A DNA stretch of 64,000 nucleotides from Stappia stellulata DSM 5886 (GTDB taxonomy: Bacteria; Pseudomonadota; Alphaproteobacteria; Rhizobiales; Stappiaceae). Of the stretch, positions 1 through 9,530 are shown in pieces. The stretch covers positions 7,501 through 71,500 of the forward strand of contig NZ_AUIM01000013.1 of the NCBI RefSeq assembly GCF_000423705.1, written 5' to 3'. The first letter of the stretch is position 1. Each line of letters starts with the position of its first letter. Below the pieces are notes generated by a model. That model had not been told where the DNA came from. It did no database searches and saw only the letters and a program-made list of their open reading frames with translations. The translations under genes and the position numbers were made by a program.

Positions 1-818
1 CCGGCACCACGCCGACGCTTTACGACAGCCTCTATCAAACCGCGCTGGAACAGAACGTCGAGAAGGACCTGATCTCCGACCTGGTGCGGATCTTCTCCTT
101 CGACGTGGATTTCAAGTCGCGGGTGAAACCGGGCGATTCCTTCGAGGTGTTCTACGGCCTCCAGCAGGACGACGCCGACGTTCCGGCGGAAATCCTATAC
201 ACCGCACTGACCAATCGCAGCACCACCCGCCGCTTTTACCGCTTCCGCACCCCGGACGACGGGATCGTCGATTTCTACGATGAAACCGGAAAGAGCGCGA
301 AAAAATTCCTGATGCGCAAACCGCTGTCGGGCGGGCGCTACCGGTCGGCTTTCGGGATGCGCAAGCATCCCATCGTCGGCACCATGCGCATGCACAACGG
401 CGTCGACTGGTCGGCCAAGCGCGGCACACCGATCATGGCCGCCGGCAGCGGCGTGATCAGCCGCGCGAAATGGGTCTCCGGCTACGGCCGCCGCATCGAG
501 ATCCAGCACGCGAACGGCTACACCACGACCTACAGCCACCAGACGAGCTTCGCCAAGGGCATTCGCGAGGGCATGCGCGTGCGCCAGGGCCAGGTCATCG
601 GCTATGTCGGCTCCACAGGCCTGTCGACCGGTCCGCACCTGCACTATGAGGTCAAGGTGAACGGCCGCTTCGTCAACCCGATGCGCATTCGCCTGCCGCG
701 CGGGCGGGTGCTGGAAGGCGATCTGCTCGAAGCCTTCAACCGCGAACGCGACCGCATCGACACGCTGGTCGAACGCGCGGCTGGGCCGTCGCGCGTCGCC
801 TCCCTGGAAAAACCCTGA
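1..818 (+). CDS. M23 (LytM) family peptidoglycan metallopeptidase, 5' end outside window
   Basis: This is the C-terminal part of a cell-wall zinc endopeptidase that cuts peptide crosslinks in peptidoglycan in the periplasm. The reading frame is open from the first bases of the window, so the true start lies upstream; the GTG at 84 is internal. The LytM domain is complete: a first metal-ligand motif MHNGVDW (near positions 391-411), a glycine-rich core and the terminal ligand motif HLHYEV (near 637-654), both as expected for active M23 enzymes. The upstream residues resemble the linker between a LysM or coiled-coil region and the peptidase domain in MepM/YebA-like proteins, but that part is not visible. 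It is convergent with clpB and separated from it by a strong hairpin at 881-906. Substrate specificity cannot be told from the sequence. Confidence 0.9.
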   Translation, partial: GTTPTLYDSLYQTALEQNVEKDLISDLVRIFSFDVDFKSRVKPGDSFEVFYGLQQDDADVPAEILYTALTNRSTTRRFYRFRTPDDGIVDFYDETGKSAKKFLMRKPLSGGRYRSAFGMRKHPIVGTMRMHNGVDWSAKRGTPIMAAGSGVISRAKWVSGYGRRIEIQHANGYTTTYSHQTSFAKGIREGMRVRQGQVIGYVGSTGLSTGPHLHYEVKVNGRFVNPMRIRLPRGRVLEGDLLEAFNRERDRIDTLVERAAGPSRVASLEKP

Positions 819-880
819 ATTCAGGCTCAAGCGGTCGCCGCGCCCTGCGGCGCGCGCCGGCCACAGTCGCACACACAAAA

Positions 881-910
881 GGCCCCGGGCGGAACCGCCC
901 GGGGCCTTTG
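881..910. terminator. Bidirectional terminator between M23 peptidase and clpB
   Basis: A perfect 26-base inverted repeat of GC-rich sequence (arms GGCCCCGGGCGG and its complement, positions 881-906) is followed by CCTTTG on the plus strand. On the minus strand the hairpin is followed by TTTTGTGTG. It sits between two convergent genes and can stop transcription from both sides, with the better U tract on the minus strand. Confidence 0.75.
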
Positions 911-979
911 CATTTCACTGGCAGTGTGTCGGGTGCCGGACGCGACGCCCGGCCCCGGCGCGGTGGCGTTCAGCCCCCG

Positions 980-3577
980 TCAGGCGGCTTCGCTCTGTGA
1001 CCCGACCACCTCGAACAGCAATCGGTCGCTTCCGGCACTCACCCGCACCGACTGGCCGTCGGCGACCTTGCCGGACAGGATCAGCTCGGCGAGCGGATCC
1101 TGCACCTCGCGCTGGATCACCCGCTTGAGCGGACGCGCGCCATAGGCCGGGTCGTAGCCCTTGTCGGCGAGCCAGATGCGGGCCTCCTCGTCGAGCGTCA
1201 TCTCGATCTTGCGGTCGCCCAGCAAACGCTCCAGACGGGTCAGCTGGATGTCGACGATCGCCGCCATCTGGTTTCGCTGCAACCGGTGGAACAGGATCTG
1301 GTCGTCCAGCCGGTTGAGGAACTCGGGCCGGAAATGTGCCCGCACCACCGTCATGACCTGATCGCGCACCATCGAGGAATCCTCGCCCTCGGCCTGCGCG
1401 GTCAGGAACTCCGACCCCAGGTTGGAGGTCATCACGATCAGCGTGTTGCGGAAATCGACCGTGCGGCCCTGCCCGTCGGTCAGACGACCGTCGTCCAGCA
1501 CCTGCAGCAGCACGTTGAAGACATCCCCGTGCGCCTTCTCGATCTCGTCGAACAGCACGACCTGATACGGACGCCGCCGGACCGCTTCGGTCAGCGCACC
1601 GCCCTCCTCGTAGCCGACGTAGCCCGGAGGCGCGCCGATCAGGCGGGCCACGGAGTGCTTCTCCATGTATTCCGACATGTCGAGGCGCACCATCGCGGTC
1701 TCGTCGTCGAACAGGAACTCGGCAAGCGCCTTGGTCAGTTCGGTCTTGCCGACACCCGTCGGCCCGAGGAACAGGAACGAGCCGATCGGCCGGTTCGGAT
1801 CCTGCAAGCCGGCGCGCGCACGGCGGACCGCCGTGGAAACGGCATGCACCGCCTCCTGCTGGCCGATCACCCGGCGCGCGATCTCGTCTTCCATGCGCAG
1901 CAGTTTCTCGCGTTCACCCTGCAGCATCTTGTCGACCGGAATGCCGGTCCAGCGCGACACGATATGCGCAATGTGATCGGTGGTGACGGCCTCTTCCATC
2001 ATCGCACCCGCGTCGTCCTGCCCTTCGGCATCGGCGATGGCCTTCTCCAGGTCGGGGATCACGCCATAGGCGAGCTCGCCCGCACGCCCCAGGTCGCCCT
2101 GGCGCTGCGCCCGTTCCAGATCGCTGCGCGCCTGGTCGAGCTGCTCCTTGAGCTTTTGCTCGGACGAGAGCTTCTGCTTCTCCGCCTGCCAGCGGGCAGA
2201 CAGCGCAGAGGCCTCTTCCTCAAGGTCCGCCAACTCGCCCTCGAGCTTGTCGAGCCGGTCCTTCGCGGCCGCATCCGTCTCCTTCTTCAGCGCCTCGCGC
2301 TCGATCTTGAGCTGGATGATCCGCCGGTCGAGCTCGTCGAGCTCCTCGGGCTTGCTGTCGACCTGCATGCGCAGCCGGCTGGCCGCCTCGTCCATCAGGT
2401 CGATGGCCTTGTCCGGCAGGAACCGGTCGGTGATGTAGCGGTTGGACAGCGTCGCGGCGGCGACAACGGCGCTGTCGGTGATGCGCACGCCATGGTGCAG
2501 CTCGTATTTTTCCTTGATACCGCGCAGGATCGAGACAGTGTCCTCGACCGTCGGCTCGGACACGAACACGGGCTGGAACCGGCGCGCGAGCGCCGCGTCC
2601 TTTTCAACATGCTTGCGGTACTCGTCGAGCGTGGTCGCGCCGACGCAATGCAGCTCGCCGCGCGCAAGTGCGGGCTTCAGGAGGTTGGAGGCGTCCATCG
2701 CGCCATCCGCCTTGCCGGCCCCGACCAGCGTGTGCATCTCGTCGATAAACAGAACGATGCCGCCGGCCGCCGCCTGCACTTCCGAAAGCACCGCCTTCAG
2801 CCGTTCCTCGAACTCACCGCGATATTTCGCGCCGGCGATCAGCGAGCCCATGTCGAGCGCGAGAAGCTTCTTGTCCTTCAGGCTCTCCGGCACGTCGCCA
2901 TTGATGATCCTGAGCGCGAGCCCCTCGGCGATCGCGGTCTTGCCCACACCCGGCTCGCCGATCAGCACCGGATTGTTCTTGGTCCGGCGCGACAGCACCT
3001 GGATCGTGCGGCGGATCTCGTCGTCGCGGCCGATGACCGGATCGAGCTTGCCGTCGCGCGCCGCCTGGGTCAGGTCACGGGCGTATTTTTTCAAGGCGTC
3101 ATACTGGCTTTCCGCCGAGGCGCTGTCGGCCGTGCGGCCCTGCCGCAGGTCGTTGATCGCCTCGTTCAGCCGCGCCGGCGTGACGCCGGCGGCCGCGAGC
3201 GCCTTGCCGGCCTCACTGTCCTTGCTCATGGCAAGCGCGAGCAGCAGCCGCTCCACGGTTACGAAGGAATCGCCCGCCTTGTCGGCGATCTTTTCCGCCT
3301 GGTCGAAAAGCTGCGCCAGCGCCGGCGCGAGATACAATTGCCCGCTGCCGCCCGAGACCTTGGCAATGCCTGCAAGCGCCTTTTCGTTGGCGAGAACCGC
3401 GTCCTTGACGTGCCCGCCGGCGCGCTCGATCAGCCCGGCGGCCATGCCCTCGGGATCGTCGAGCAGCACCTTCAACAGGTGCTCGGGCGAGAATTGCTGA
3501 TGGGATTCGCCGATTGCATAGGTCTGTGCCGACTGCACGAAGCCTCTGGCGCGTTCCGTGTATTTCTCGAAATTCAT
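980..3577 (-). CDS. clpB: ATP-dependent protein disaggregase ClpB
   Basis: This 865-residue protein is the Hsp100 disaggregase that threads aggregated proteins through a hexameric ring, working with DnaK. Domains in order: the N-terminal Clp repeat domain (about 1-145), the first AAA+ module with Walker A GEPGVGKT (207-214), the long charged coiled-coil middle domain (about 405-525) typical of ClpB and absent from ClpA, the second AAA+ module with Walker A GPTGVGKT near 608 and motif [13 protein letters not shown], and a C-terminal D2-small domain. Length matches the family. The start is well fixed by GGAGGTGA just upstream of the ATG. A heat-shock-like promoter is visible at about 3677-3704. 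It stands alone as a transcription unit, ended by the hairpin at 881-906. Confidence 0.98.
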   Translation of the reverse strand: MNFEKYTERARGFVQSAQTYAIGESHQQFSPEHLLKVLLDDPEGMAAGLIERAGGHVKDAVLANEKALAGIAKVSGGSGQLYLAPALAQLFDQAEKIADKAGDSFVTVERLLLALAMSKDSEAGKALAAAGVTPARLNEAINDLRQGRTADSASAESQYDALKKYARDLTQAARDGKLDPVIGRDDEIRRTIQVLSRRTKNNPVLIGEPGVGKTAIAEGLALRIINGDVPESLKDKKLLALDMGSLIAGAKYRGEFEERLKAVLSEVQAAAGGIVLFIDEMHTLVGAGKADGAMDASNLLKPALARGELHCVGATTLDEYRKHVEKDAALARRFQPVFVSEPTVEDTVSILRGIKEKYELHHGVRITDSAVVAAATLSNRYITDRFLPDKAIDLMDEAASRLRMQVDSKPEELDELDRRIIQLKIEREALKKETDAAAKDRLDKLEGELADLEEEASALSARWQAEKQKLSSEQKLKEQLDQARSDLERAQRQGDLGRAGELAYGVIPDLEKAIADAEGQDDAGAMMEEAVTTDHIAHIVSRWTGIPVDKMLQGEREKLLRMEDEIARRVIGQQEAVHAVSTAVRRARAGLQDPNRPIGSFLFLGPTGVGKTELTKALAEFLFDDETAMVRLDMSEYMEKHSVARLIGAPPGYVGYEEGGALTEAVRRRPYQVVLFDEIEKAHGDVFNVLLQVLDDGRLTDGQGRTVDFRNTLIVMTSNLGSEFLTAQAEGEDSSMVRDQVMTVVRAHFRPEFLNRLDDQILFHRLQRNQMAAIVDIQLTRLERLLGDRKIEMTLDEEARIWLADKGYDPAYGARPLKRVIQREVQDPLAELILSGKVADGQSVRVSAGSDRLLFEVVGSQSEAA

Positions 3578-3676
3578 CTGTCACCTCCAGATCAGGCCCT
3601 CCCCCGAAGCAGGAGGCCTTTACGGATTGCGGACCCTCATTCGGCATCCGCCCGGTCTTCATCGACCGTCAACAGG

Positions 3677-3704
3677 ATATAGTGTGGCATTTCGATCACA
3701 AAAG
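3677..3704 (-). promoter_or_regulatory. Candidate RpoH (sigma-32) promoter of clpB
   Basis: Reading the minus strand toward clpB, CTTT (3704-3701), a 17-base spacer and ACTATAT (3683-3677) resemble the alphaproteobacterial heat-shock consensus CTTG-N17/18-CYTATNT, with one mismatch in each element. The position, about 100 bases before the clpB start, and the known heat-shock control of clpB support it. This is inferred from the motif only. Confidence 0.4.
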
Positions 3705-3721
3705 AGGGAAAGCCCTTAGAC

Positions 3722-3756
3722 CAACAAAAAAGGAGCACGCGTCACCGCGTGCTCCT
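3722..3756 (-). terminator. Rho-independent terminator downstream of the DUF4167 gene
   Basis: The inverted repeat AGGAGCACGCG / CGCGTGCTCCT (3731-3756, 4-base loop) is followed on the minus strand by a run of six T residues (3731 down to about 3725). It lies about 75 bases beyond the stop codon of the gene ending at 3830 and just before the clpB promoter region, so it insulates clpB from its neighbour. Confidence 0.85.
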
Positions 3757-3829
3757 CATGGTCTCTTGCGAAAGCTCACTCCGGCGACGCCAGGGTCGCT
3801 TGGAAGCGGTGCCCCGTCCCAAAGTCGCC

Positions 3830-4708
3830 TTAGGCGTCGTTTGTGGCGGGCGTTTCGCTTTTTTCGTCCGTGGCGGCCGCCTTCGGGGTGCGCGGACGCG
3901 GAGTCCGTCTGGCCCGGGGCTTGGGCTGGGCCTCCGGCTCCCCGCCTTCGCTGGCGGCTGCGGGGGCATCGGCCGTGCCATTGGCGGCCGGCGCATTGTC
4001 CGCGCCGCCATCCTGTGCGGCCGACTCGTCGCCCGGCCCCGGATTGCGGGCCTTGCGCAGACCGCGTCCCCGCGTGCCGCGCGTGCGACGCGTCCGGCGA
4101 TCGTCGTCGTCGCCGCTGCCTTCACCGCTGTCGTCGTCCTTCGCCTTGGCGGTATTGGCTTCCTCGCCGGCTGCCGCACTCTTGGCATTCAGCACGGGCA
4201 TGTTCTCGACGAAGGGCTGAGGCGCATCCACCGGCATCACCGACTTGCCGCCGTCATCCGACTTGGCAGCCTCGCGCTCGCCGCGCTCGCCACGATCACT
4301 GCGCTCGCCACGATCACTGCGCTCGCCGCGATCACCGCGCTCGCCACGATCACCGCGATCGCGACGCTCCTGGCGGTCCTGACGTTCGGCGCGTTCGGTC
4401 TGCGCCTCGGCCTCGTCCTCGGCCTCGTCACCGCGCGGAAGCACCACGGGCTGCTGCATGCTCTGCTGGGCAGATGCGATGATGCGCAGGTAGTGCTCGG
4501 CGTGCTGATAGTAATTTTCCGAAATCACCCGGTCGCCCGCAGCGGCGGCGTCGCGCGCCAGCTGCTGGTACTTTTCGGCGACATGGTGGGCGGTTCCGCG
4601 GATCTTCACGTCGGGCCCATTGGACTCATACGTGCGCGAAAGCGGATTTGGCCCCTTGCGGCCGCCGCGGCCACGGATGCGTTTGTTGTTTTGATTTCCT
4701 GGTCTCAT
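3830..4708 (-). CDS. DUF4167 domain protein, RNA-binding-like with RGE/RGD repeats
   Basis: This protein of about 292 residues opens with MRPGNQNNKRIRGRGGRKGP and the conserved DUF4167 core of about 85 residues, including NPLSRTYESNGPDVKIRGTA and ENYYQHAEHYLRIIASAQ. This start was chosen over an upstream ATG at 4753 because DUF4167 proteins begin at this motif. After the core the protein is highly charged and low in complexity: an Arg-Gly-Glu/Asp repeat block (encoded at about 4268-4376), then acidic and Arg-Thr-Arg-Gly stretches. DUF4167 proteins are typical of Alphaproteobacteria and usually sit beside prmC and prfA, as here. The basic RG-rich tail suggests RNA or nucleic-acid binding, but no function is established by the sequence. 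Confidence 0.85.
   Translation of the reverse strand: MRPGNQNNKRIRGRGGRKGPNPLSRTYESNGPDVKIRGTAHHVAEKYQQLARDAAAAGDRVISENYYQHAEHYLRIIASAQQSMQQPVVLPRGDEAEDEAEAQTERAERQDRQERRDRGDRGERGDRGERSDRGERSDRGERGEREAAKSDDGGKSVMPVDAPQPFVENMPVLNAKSAAAGEEANTAKAKDDDSGEGSGDDDDRRTRRTRGTRGRGLRKARNPGPGDESAAQDGGADNAPAANGTADAPAAASEGGEPEAQPKPRARRTPRPRTPKAAATDEKSETPATNDA
4268..4376 (-). repeat. Degenerate 18-bp tandem repeat coding for RGERSD/RGERGD units
   Basis: About six imperfect copies of an 18-base unit (forms of CTCGCCACGATCACTGCG on the plus strand) lie in frame inside the DUF4167 gene. They encode DRGERG, DRGERS and DRGERG hexapeptides. Two adjacent copies are identical over 18 bases, so the array is a likely site of copy-number change between strains. 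Confidence 0.8.
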
Positions 4709-5123
4709 TCTGCCGTTTTCTCTCACGAACGGCGATCGACAACGGCCGATCAACAGTCCGGTCCGACACGGACCGGCGCCATGAAACGCAACGAGACTAA
4801 GTCGGTGTTGCGCGATCCGTGCAGGCCCTTCTCTCGGAAACAGGACGACGCGCTGGCGCCGACCTTTCCGGTCGTCTTGAAGGAGTCACCTGAACAGACC
4901 TATGCCAAGTCGCCCTGGGGCCCGGAAGCCCCGGCGCATCGTCCCCGACGGTGAATGCCCGTCGCGCAATGCAGGATCTGGCTGGAACGAAAAGTCTCTC
5001 AAAAACTTGTCGATCTGCCTACCCGTGGATAACAGCACCACCCCCGTCGGGTCTCGGCGCTCAGAAACTAGCCGGTTCCGCCGGGTTTTCCAAGCGTCTT
5101 TTTCACAGCGGCGAAAAGTGACG
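4709..5123. other. Non-coding interval between prmC end and DUF4167 start
   Basis: I see no convincing gene in these 415 bases. They hold the leader of the DUF4167 gene, a small inverted repeat CCGGTCC-GACAC-GGACCGG at 4758-4776, and a single TTATCCACG-type DnaA-box-like site on the minus strand near 5024-5032. No clear terminator follows prmC. The short open frames crossing this interval have no family resemblance. Confidence 0.5.
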
Positions 5124-6017
5124 TCATTTTGCGATCCTCAGCGCGCCCGCGACGCGGTCGCGACCGCCAAGGTCTTGAAAGACGGCGATGTCTTGAAATC
5201 CGGCTGCAATCAGGATCCCGGTCACATCCGCAGCCTGCGCGGCGCCGATCTCGACCATCGCGAACCCGCCGTCGACCAAAATGCGCCCGGCCTCGGTGGC
5301 GATTCGCCGATAGGCGGCCAGGCCGTTGTCCTTCGCAAACAACGCCAGCGGCGGATCGAACAGGCGCACCTCGCGGGACAGCGCCTCGCGTTCCTGCGGC
5401 GCGATATAGGGCGGATTGCTCACCAGCATGTCGAACCCGGGCGCAAGCGCATCCGCGAAATCGCCGCACACCGCGCTGAACCGTGCGGCGACCCCGTGGC
5501 GCGCGGCATTGGCCTGGGCGGTGACGAGTGCCGACTGCGAGAGATCCACCGCGACCGCCCGCGCATTCGGCAATTCGCAAAGCAGCGCCACGGCGATGCA
5601 GCCGCTGCCGGTTCCGACGTCGGCGAACCGCCACGCCCGCTCGCGCCCGCCCCGGGCGTCGCACCATGAAAGCACGCGTTCGACGAGCGTTTCGGTATCG
5701 GGTCTCGGTTCAAGCGTCTCCGCCGACAGGGCAAACGCCAGCCCCCAGAACTCGCGTTCGCCCAGGATACGGCCGACCGGCTCGCCGGCAATCCGCCGTT
5801 CCATCAGCCCGGCGGCGCGCGCGCCCTCCTCCGGCGATACGGGCCTTTCCGGATCGAGCACCACACGGTCGGCATCGACGCCGGCGGCATGGGCCGCCAG
5901 AATGCGCGCATCGAGCGCGGCAGTGTCCAGCCCCGCCGCGCGGAATGCGGCTCGCAAGGATGCCGCAAGGCGCCCGAGCGTCTCCGGCGGATCCCCCTGC
6001 GGCGCCCCGGGCGTCAC
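5124..6017 (-). CDS. prmC: Release factor glutamine N5-methyltransferase PrmC (HemK)
   Basis: PrmC methylates the glutamine of the GGQ motif in peptide-chain release factors, raising termination efficiency. The 297-residue protein has the N-terminal helical domain (about 1-85), the SAM-binding motif [16 protein letters not shown] and the diagnostic NPPYIA motif of N5-glutamine methyltransferases. Its ATG overlaps the prfA stop codon by four bases (6014-6017), so it is translationally coupled to its own substrate gene, the usual arrangement. Length fits the family (280-300 residues). Confidence 0.95.
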   Translation of the reverse strand: MTPGAPQGDPPETLGRLAASLRAAFRAAGLDTAALDARILAAHAAGVDADRVVLDPERPVSPEEGARAAGLMERRIAGEPVGRILGEREFWGLAFALSAETLEPRPDTETLVERVLSWCDARGGRERAWRFADVGTGSGCIAVALLCELPNARAVAVDLSQSALVTAQANAARHGVAARFSAVCGDFADALAPGFDMLVSNPPYIAPQEREALSREVRLFDPPLALFAKDNGLAAYRRIATEAGRILVDGGFAMVEIGAAQAADVTGILIAAGFQDIAVFQDLGGRDRVAGALRIAK

Positions 6018-7087
6018 AGCCCCTCGGCCGCGAGAAGATTGGCCTGATAGTCGAGGACAAGCGCGTCGATCACCTCGCCGAGCGCCTCGCCGCTGACGAT
6101 TTCGGGAAGCTTGTAGAGCGTCAGGCCGATGCGGTGGTCGGTCACCCGCCCTTGCGGAAAATTGTAGGTGCGGATGCGTTCCGAGCGATCTCCCGAGCCG
6201 ACCTGAAGCCGGCGGGCCTCGGTGCGCTCGTCGGCGAGCCGTGCCCGTTCGGCGTCAAAGATGCGTGCGCGCAGCAGCTGCATCGCCTTTGCCTTGTTCT
6301 TGTGCTGGGAGCGTTCGTCCTGCACCCCGACGACGATGCCCGTCGGAACATGGGTGATGCGCACGGCGGAATCGGTGGTGTTGACGTGCTGCCCGCCGGC
6401 GCCCGAGGCGCGGAACGTATCGATGCGCAGATCCGCTTCCTGAATGGTGACGTCGACATCCTCCGCCTGTGGCAGAACCGCAACCGTCGCCGCCGAGGTG
6501 TGAATGCGCCCGCCCGATTCCGTGTCCGGAACCCGCTGCACCCGGTGCACGCCGGATTCGAACTTCAGCGCGGCGAAGACGTTCTGCCCCGAAACCGACG
6601 CGATCACCTCCTTGAAACCGCCGACCTCGCCCTCGCTCGCCGACAGGATCTCCATCTTCCAGCCCTTGATCTGGGCGAATCGCTGGTACATGCGAAACAG
6701 GTCGCCGGCGAAGAGCGCGGCCTCGTCGCCGCCGGTTCCCGCCCGCACCTCCAGGATGACGTTGCGGCTGTCGGCGGCATCGCGCGGCAGAAAGCCGAGG
6801 CGCACCTCCTGCGACAGCGCCTCGATCCGCTCGACCAGCGTCTCGCGTTCCGCTTCCGCCAGCGCCCGCATCTCCTTGTCGCCGCCGGCGTCCGCGATCA
6901 TCGCCTCGACGTCGGCCAGCTCGCCTTCCGCCTCCTGGAGCGCCCGCACCTTTTGCGCCAGCGGGTCCAGTTCGGCATAATCGCGCGACAGCCTGACATA
7001 GGTGTCCGGATCGGGATTTTGCGTCATCCCGTGCTCGATCTCGGCTACGCGCGCCAGGAGCGCTTCGAGTTTTTCCGCCGCAATCAT
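6014..7087 (-). CDS. prfA: Peptide chain release factor 1
   Basis: RF1 recognises UAA and UAG in the ribosomal A site and triggers hydrolysis of peptidyl-tRNA. The 357-residue product contains the anticodon-like tripeptide P-x-T (PDT, about 187-189, within [15 protein letters not shown]) and the catalytic GGQ (231-233, in [19 protein letters not shown]). A longer frame extends upstream to 7285, but the start [11 protein letters not shown] at 7087 matches RF1 N-termini, gives the normal length and has AAAGGA about 12 bases before it. It is the gene upstream of prmC in the same unit, 85 bases after ptsP. Confidence 0.97.
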   Translation of the reverse strand: MIAAEKLEALLARVAEIEHGMTQNPDPDTYVRLSRDYAELDPLAQKVRALQEAEGELADVEAMIADAGGDKEMRALAEAERETLVERIEALSQEVRLGFLPRDAADSRNVILEVRAGTGGDEAALFAGDLFRMYQRFAQIKGWKMEILSASEGEVGGFKEVIASVSGQNVFAALKFESGVHRVQRVPDTESGGRIHTSAATVAVLPQAEDVDVTIQEADLRIDTFRASGAGGQHVNTTDSAVRITHVPTGIVVGVQDERSQHKNKAKAMQLLRARIFDAERARLADERTEARRLQVGSGDRSERIRTYNFPQGRVTDHRIGLTLYKLPEIVSGEALGEVIDALVLDYQANLLAAEGL

Positions 7088-7172
7088 CGCGTTTGGGCAT
7101 CCTTTGAGGTGAGAAACGGGAAAGCCGGCGTCGCAGACGGACGCGACACGGCAGAAAGCGAGGGCCGCCTCG

Positions 7173-9440
7173 CTACAAGGAAATATCGTTGTCGGAGGCA
7201 AAGGCGCGCAGCAGCGCGCGCGGATCCTCCAGCGCCCCGGGCGTTTCCAGCCGGGGAAGAAGCCGTGCGGACAACCGTCCGACATCGAGTCCGCGCACCA
7301 TCGCCTTCACAGGCCCGAGCGCGGCCGGCGACATCGACAGCGCCCGGTAGCCGAGCGCCGTCAGCGCCATGGCCTGCAGCGGCTGGCCGGCGATCTCGCC
7401 GCACAGCGTCACCGGCGTGTTATGCGCATTGGCCCGTTCCGCGATCTGGCGCAACGCCCTGAGGAAGGGCACGCCCATCGTGTCGAACCGCGCGGCGACC
7501 CGCGTGTTGCCGCGATCGACGGCGGTAAAGAACTGGAAGAGATCGTTTGAGCCGATGGAGGCGAAATCGACGACATCGAACAATTCGTCGAGCTGATAGA
7601 GCAGCGACGGCACCTCGATCATCACTCCGAGCTGAAGGCGTTCCGGCCCCTTGTGATCGTGACGGCGCAGATGCTTGATCTCGCGCTCCACCATGGCCTT
7701 GGCCTGATGGAACTCCGACACCGCCGACACCATGGGGAACATGATGCGCAACTCGCGGCCGGCGGAAGCATGCAGCAGCGCGCGGATCTGGGTGCGCAGG
7801 ATGCCCGGACGGTCGAGGCCGAAGCGGATCGCCCGCCAGCCCATCGCCGGGTTTTCCTCCTGGATCGCGCGCAGGTAAGGGAGCACCTTGTCGCCGCCGA
7901 TGTCGAGCGTGCGGAAGGTGACGGGGCGCCCGTCCGCCGCGTCGAGCACCTGGCGGTAATAGTCGGTCTGCTCGCTCATGCGCGGGAACGACGAGGCCAC
8001 CATGAACTGCAATTCGGTGCGGAAAAGTCCGACGCCGGCCGCGCCCGATTCGGAGACCGCCGGCAGATCGACCAGAAGGCCGGCGTTGAGCTGCAGCGAA
8101 ATGTCGACATTGTCGCGGGTGATCGACGGCTTGTTGCGCAGCCGCCGGTATTGCGCCTGACGACGGGCGCGGAAGCGCACCTTCTCGGCGTAAGCGTTCT
8201 CGATGTCCTGCGCGGGGCGCAGGTGGATCTGACCGCTTTCGCCGTCGACAATCACCGCGTCGCCCGATTCCGCCAGACTGACGAGATTTTCCGCAAGGCC
8301 CACGGCGGCGATGCCAAGCGCCCGCGCCACGATGGTGACATGACTGGTCGGGCCGCCTTCTTCCAGCGCGATGGCGCGAATGCGGTCGCGGCCGTAGTCG
8401 AGCAGCTCCGCGGCACCCATGTTGCGCGCGACGATCACCGCGTCCTGCGGCAGGCTTTCCGACACCGGTCCGTGCTGGCGGCCCATCAGTTCGCGGATCA
8501 GCCGGTGGGCCAGATCGTCGAGATCGTGCAGCCGCTCGCGCAGGTAGGGGTCGGTCTGGCGCATCATTCGCGCGCGGGTGTCCGACTGGACCTTCTCCAC
8601 CGCGGCCTCGGCGGTCAGGCCGTTGTTGATCGCCTCCTCGATCTTGCGGATCCAGCCGCGATCGTTGGCGAACATCCGGTAGGCTTCCAGCACCTCGCGA
8701 TGCTCGCCGTGCTGGGCGAAGTCGCCGGAGGCCAGCAGGTCGTCGAGGGAAATGCGCAGCCGTGCGATGGCGCGCTCCAGCTTGGCAAGCTCGGCGGCGG
8801 CATCCTCGGCGATCAGGTTGGTGACCACGACGCGCGGTTCGTGCAAAACGACATGGCCAAGCCCGACCCCGTCGGACAGCGCCACGCCCTGAAAATGCAT
8901 CGGCCGCGTCAGGTCGAGCTTGGTGCCCTGCTGGACGATGGCTTCCAGTTCGCCGGCCGCGACCATTTCCGCGATCACCATCGCGGTGGTCTGCAGGGCC
9001 TCGACCTCATCCTCGAAATAGGTCCGATGCGACTGGTTCTGGACGACGAGCACGCCGAGCGTCCGGCCCGCGCGCAGGATCGGCACGCCGAGGAAGGAGT
9101 TATAGGCATCCTCGCCCGTCTCCGGACGGTAGGCGAAGGCGGGATGCGCCTGGGCATTGGGAAGATTGAGCGGACGTGCGTCGGCCGCGATCAGGCCGAC
9201 AAGGCCCTCGCCGACCTTCAGGCTGGTCTTGTGCACCGCGTCGCGGTTGAGGCCCTCGGTGGCATAGAGTTCCAGCACGCCGTCGGCGCGCAGAATATAG
9301 ACGGAGCAGACCTCGGCCACCACATTGGCCGCGATCAGGACAACGATCTTGTCGAGCCGCTCCTGAGCGTTGATCGGCTCCGCCATCACTTCGCGGAGAC
9401 GACGCAGCAGAACACGGGGGCCGGCGAGAGTGCTCCGCAT
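7173..9440 (-). CDS. ptsP: Nitrogen PTS enzyme I, phosphoenolpyruvate-protein phosphotransferase PtsP
   Basis: EI-Ntr starts the regulatory nitrogen phosphotransferase relay by taking phosphate from PEP and passing it to NPr and EIIA-Ntr. The 755-residue protein begins with [19 protein letters not shown], followed by a GAF sensor domain (about 20-165), the EI N-terminal domain, the phosphohistidine domain with active histidine in [15 protein letters not shown], and the PEP-binding TIM barrel with [15 protein letters not shown] and CGEIAG. A GTG codon lies directly before the chosen ATG (9443), so the start could be one residue earlier; AAAGGA lies upstream. The GAF domain separates it from sugar-PTS enzyme I. 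It sits between lysC and prfA, a common alphaproteobacterial order. Confidence 0.96.
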   Translation of the reverse strand: MRSTLAGPRVLLRRLREVMAEPINAQERLDKIVVLIAANVVAEVCSVYILRADGVLELYATEGLNRDAVHKTSLKVGEGLVGLIAADARPLNLPNAQAHPAFAYRPETGEDAYNSFLGVPILRAGRTLGVLVVQNQSHRTYFEDEVEALQTTAMVIAEMVAAGELEAIVQQGTKLDLTRPMHFQGVALSDGVGLGHVVLHEPRVVVTNLIAEDAAAELAKLERAIARLRISLDDLLASGDFAQHGEHREVLEAYRMFANDRGWIRKIEEAINNGLTAEAAVEKVQSDTRARMMRQTDPYLRERLHDLDDLAHRLIRELMGRQHGPVSESLPQDAVIVARNMGAAELLDYGRDRIRAIALEEGGPTSHVTIVARALGIAAVGLAENLVSLAESGDAVIVDGESGQIHLRPAQDIENAYAEKVRFRARRQAQYRRLRNKPSITRDNVDISLQLNAGLLVDLPAVSESGAAGVGLFRTELQFMVASSFPRMSEQTDYYRQVLDAADGRPVTFRTLDIGGDKVLPYLRAIQEENPAMGWRAIRFGLDRPGILRTQIRALLHASAGRELRIMFPMVSAVSEFHQAKAMVEREIKHLRRHDHKGPERLQLGVMIEVPSLLYQLDELFDVVDFASIGSNDLFQFFTAVDRGNTRVAARFDTMGVPFLRALRQIAERANAHNTPVTLCGEIAGQPLQAMALTALGYRALSMSPAALGPVKAMVRGLDVGRLSARLLPRLETPGALEDPRALLRAFASDNDISL

Positions 9441-9530
9441 CACCCGTCTAGTCCTTTCCGCATGGTCCGAACGGGTGACAGACGCACCGGCCGACGATCC
9501 CCCTCCGGAGCCGGACCGGCAGCCGTTCGC

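Noticed and set aside
1286-3682. Plus-strand frame of about 800 codons opposite clpB
   Set aside because: Shadow of clpB; low-complexity His/Gln/Arg-rich translation with no motifs.
5024-5032. Single TTATCCACG DnaA-box-like site
   Set aside because: One copy alone, with no cluster, no dnaA or dnaN and no AT-rich region, does not support a replication origin.
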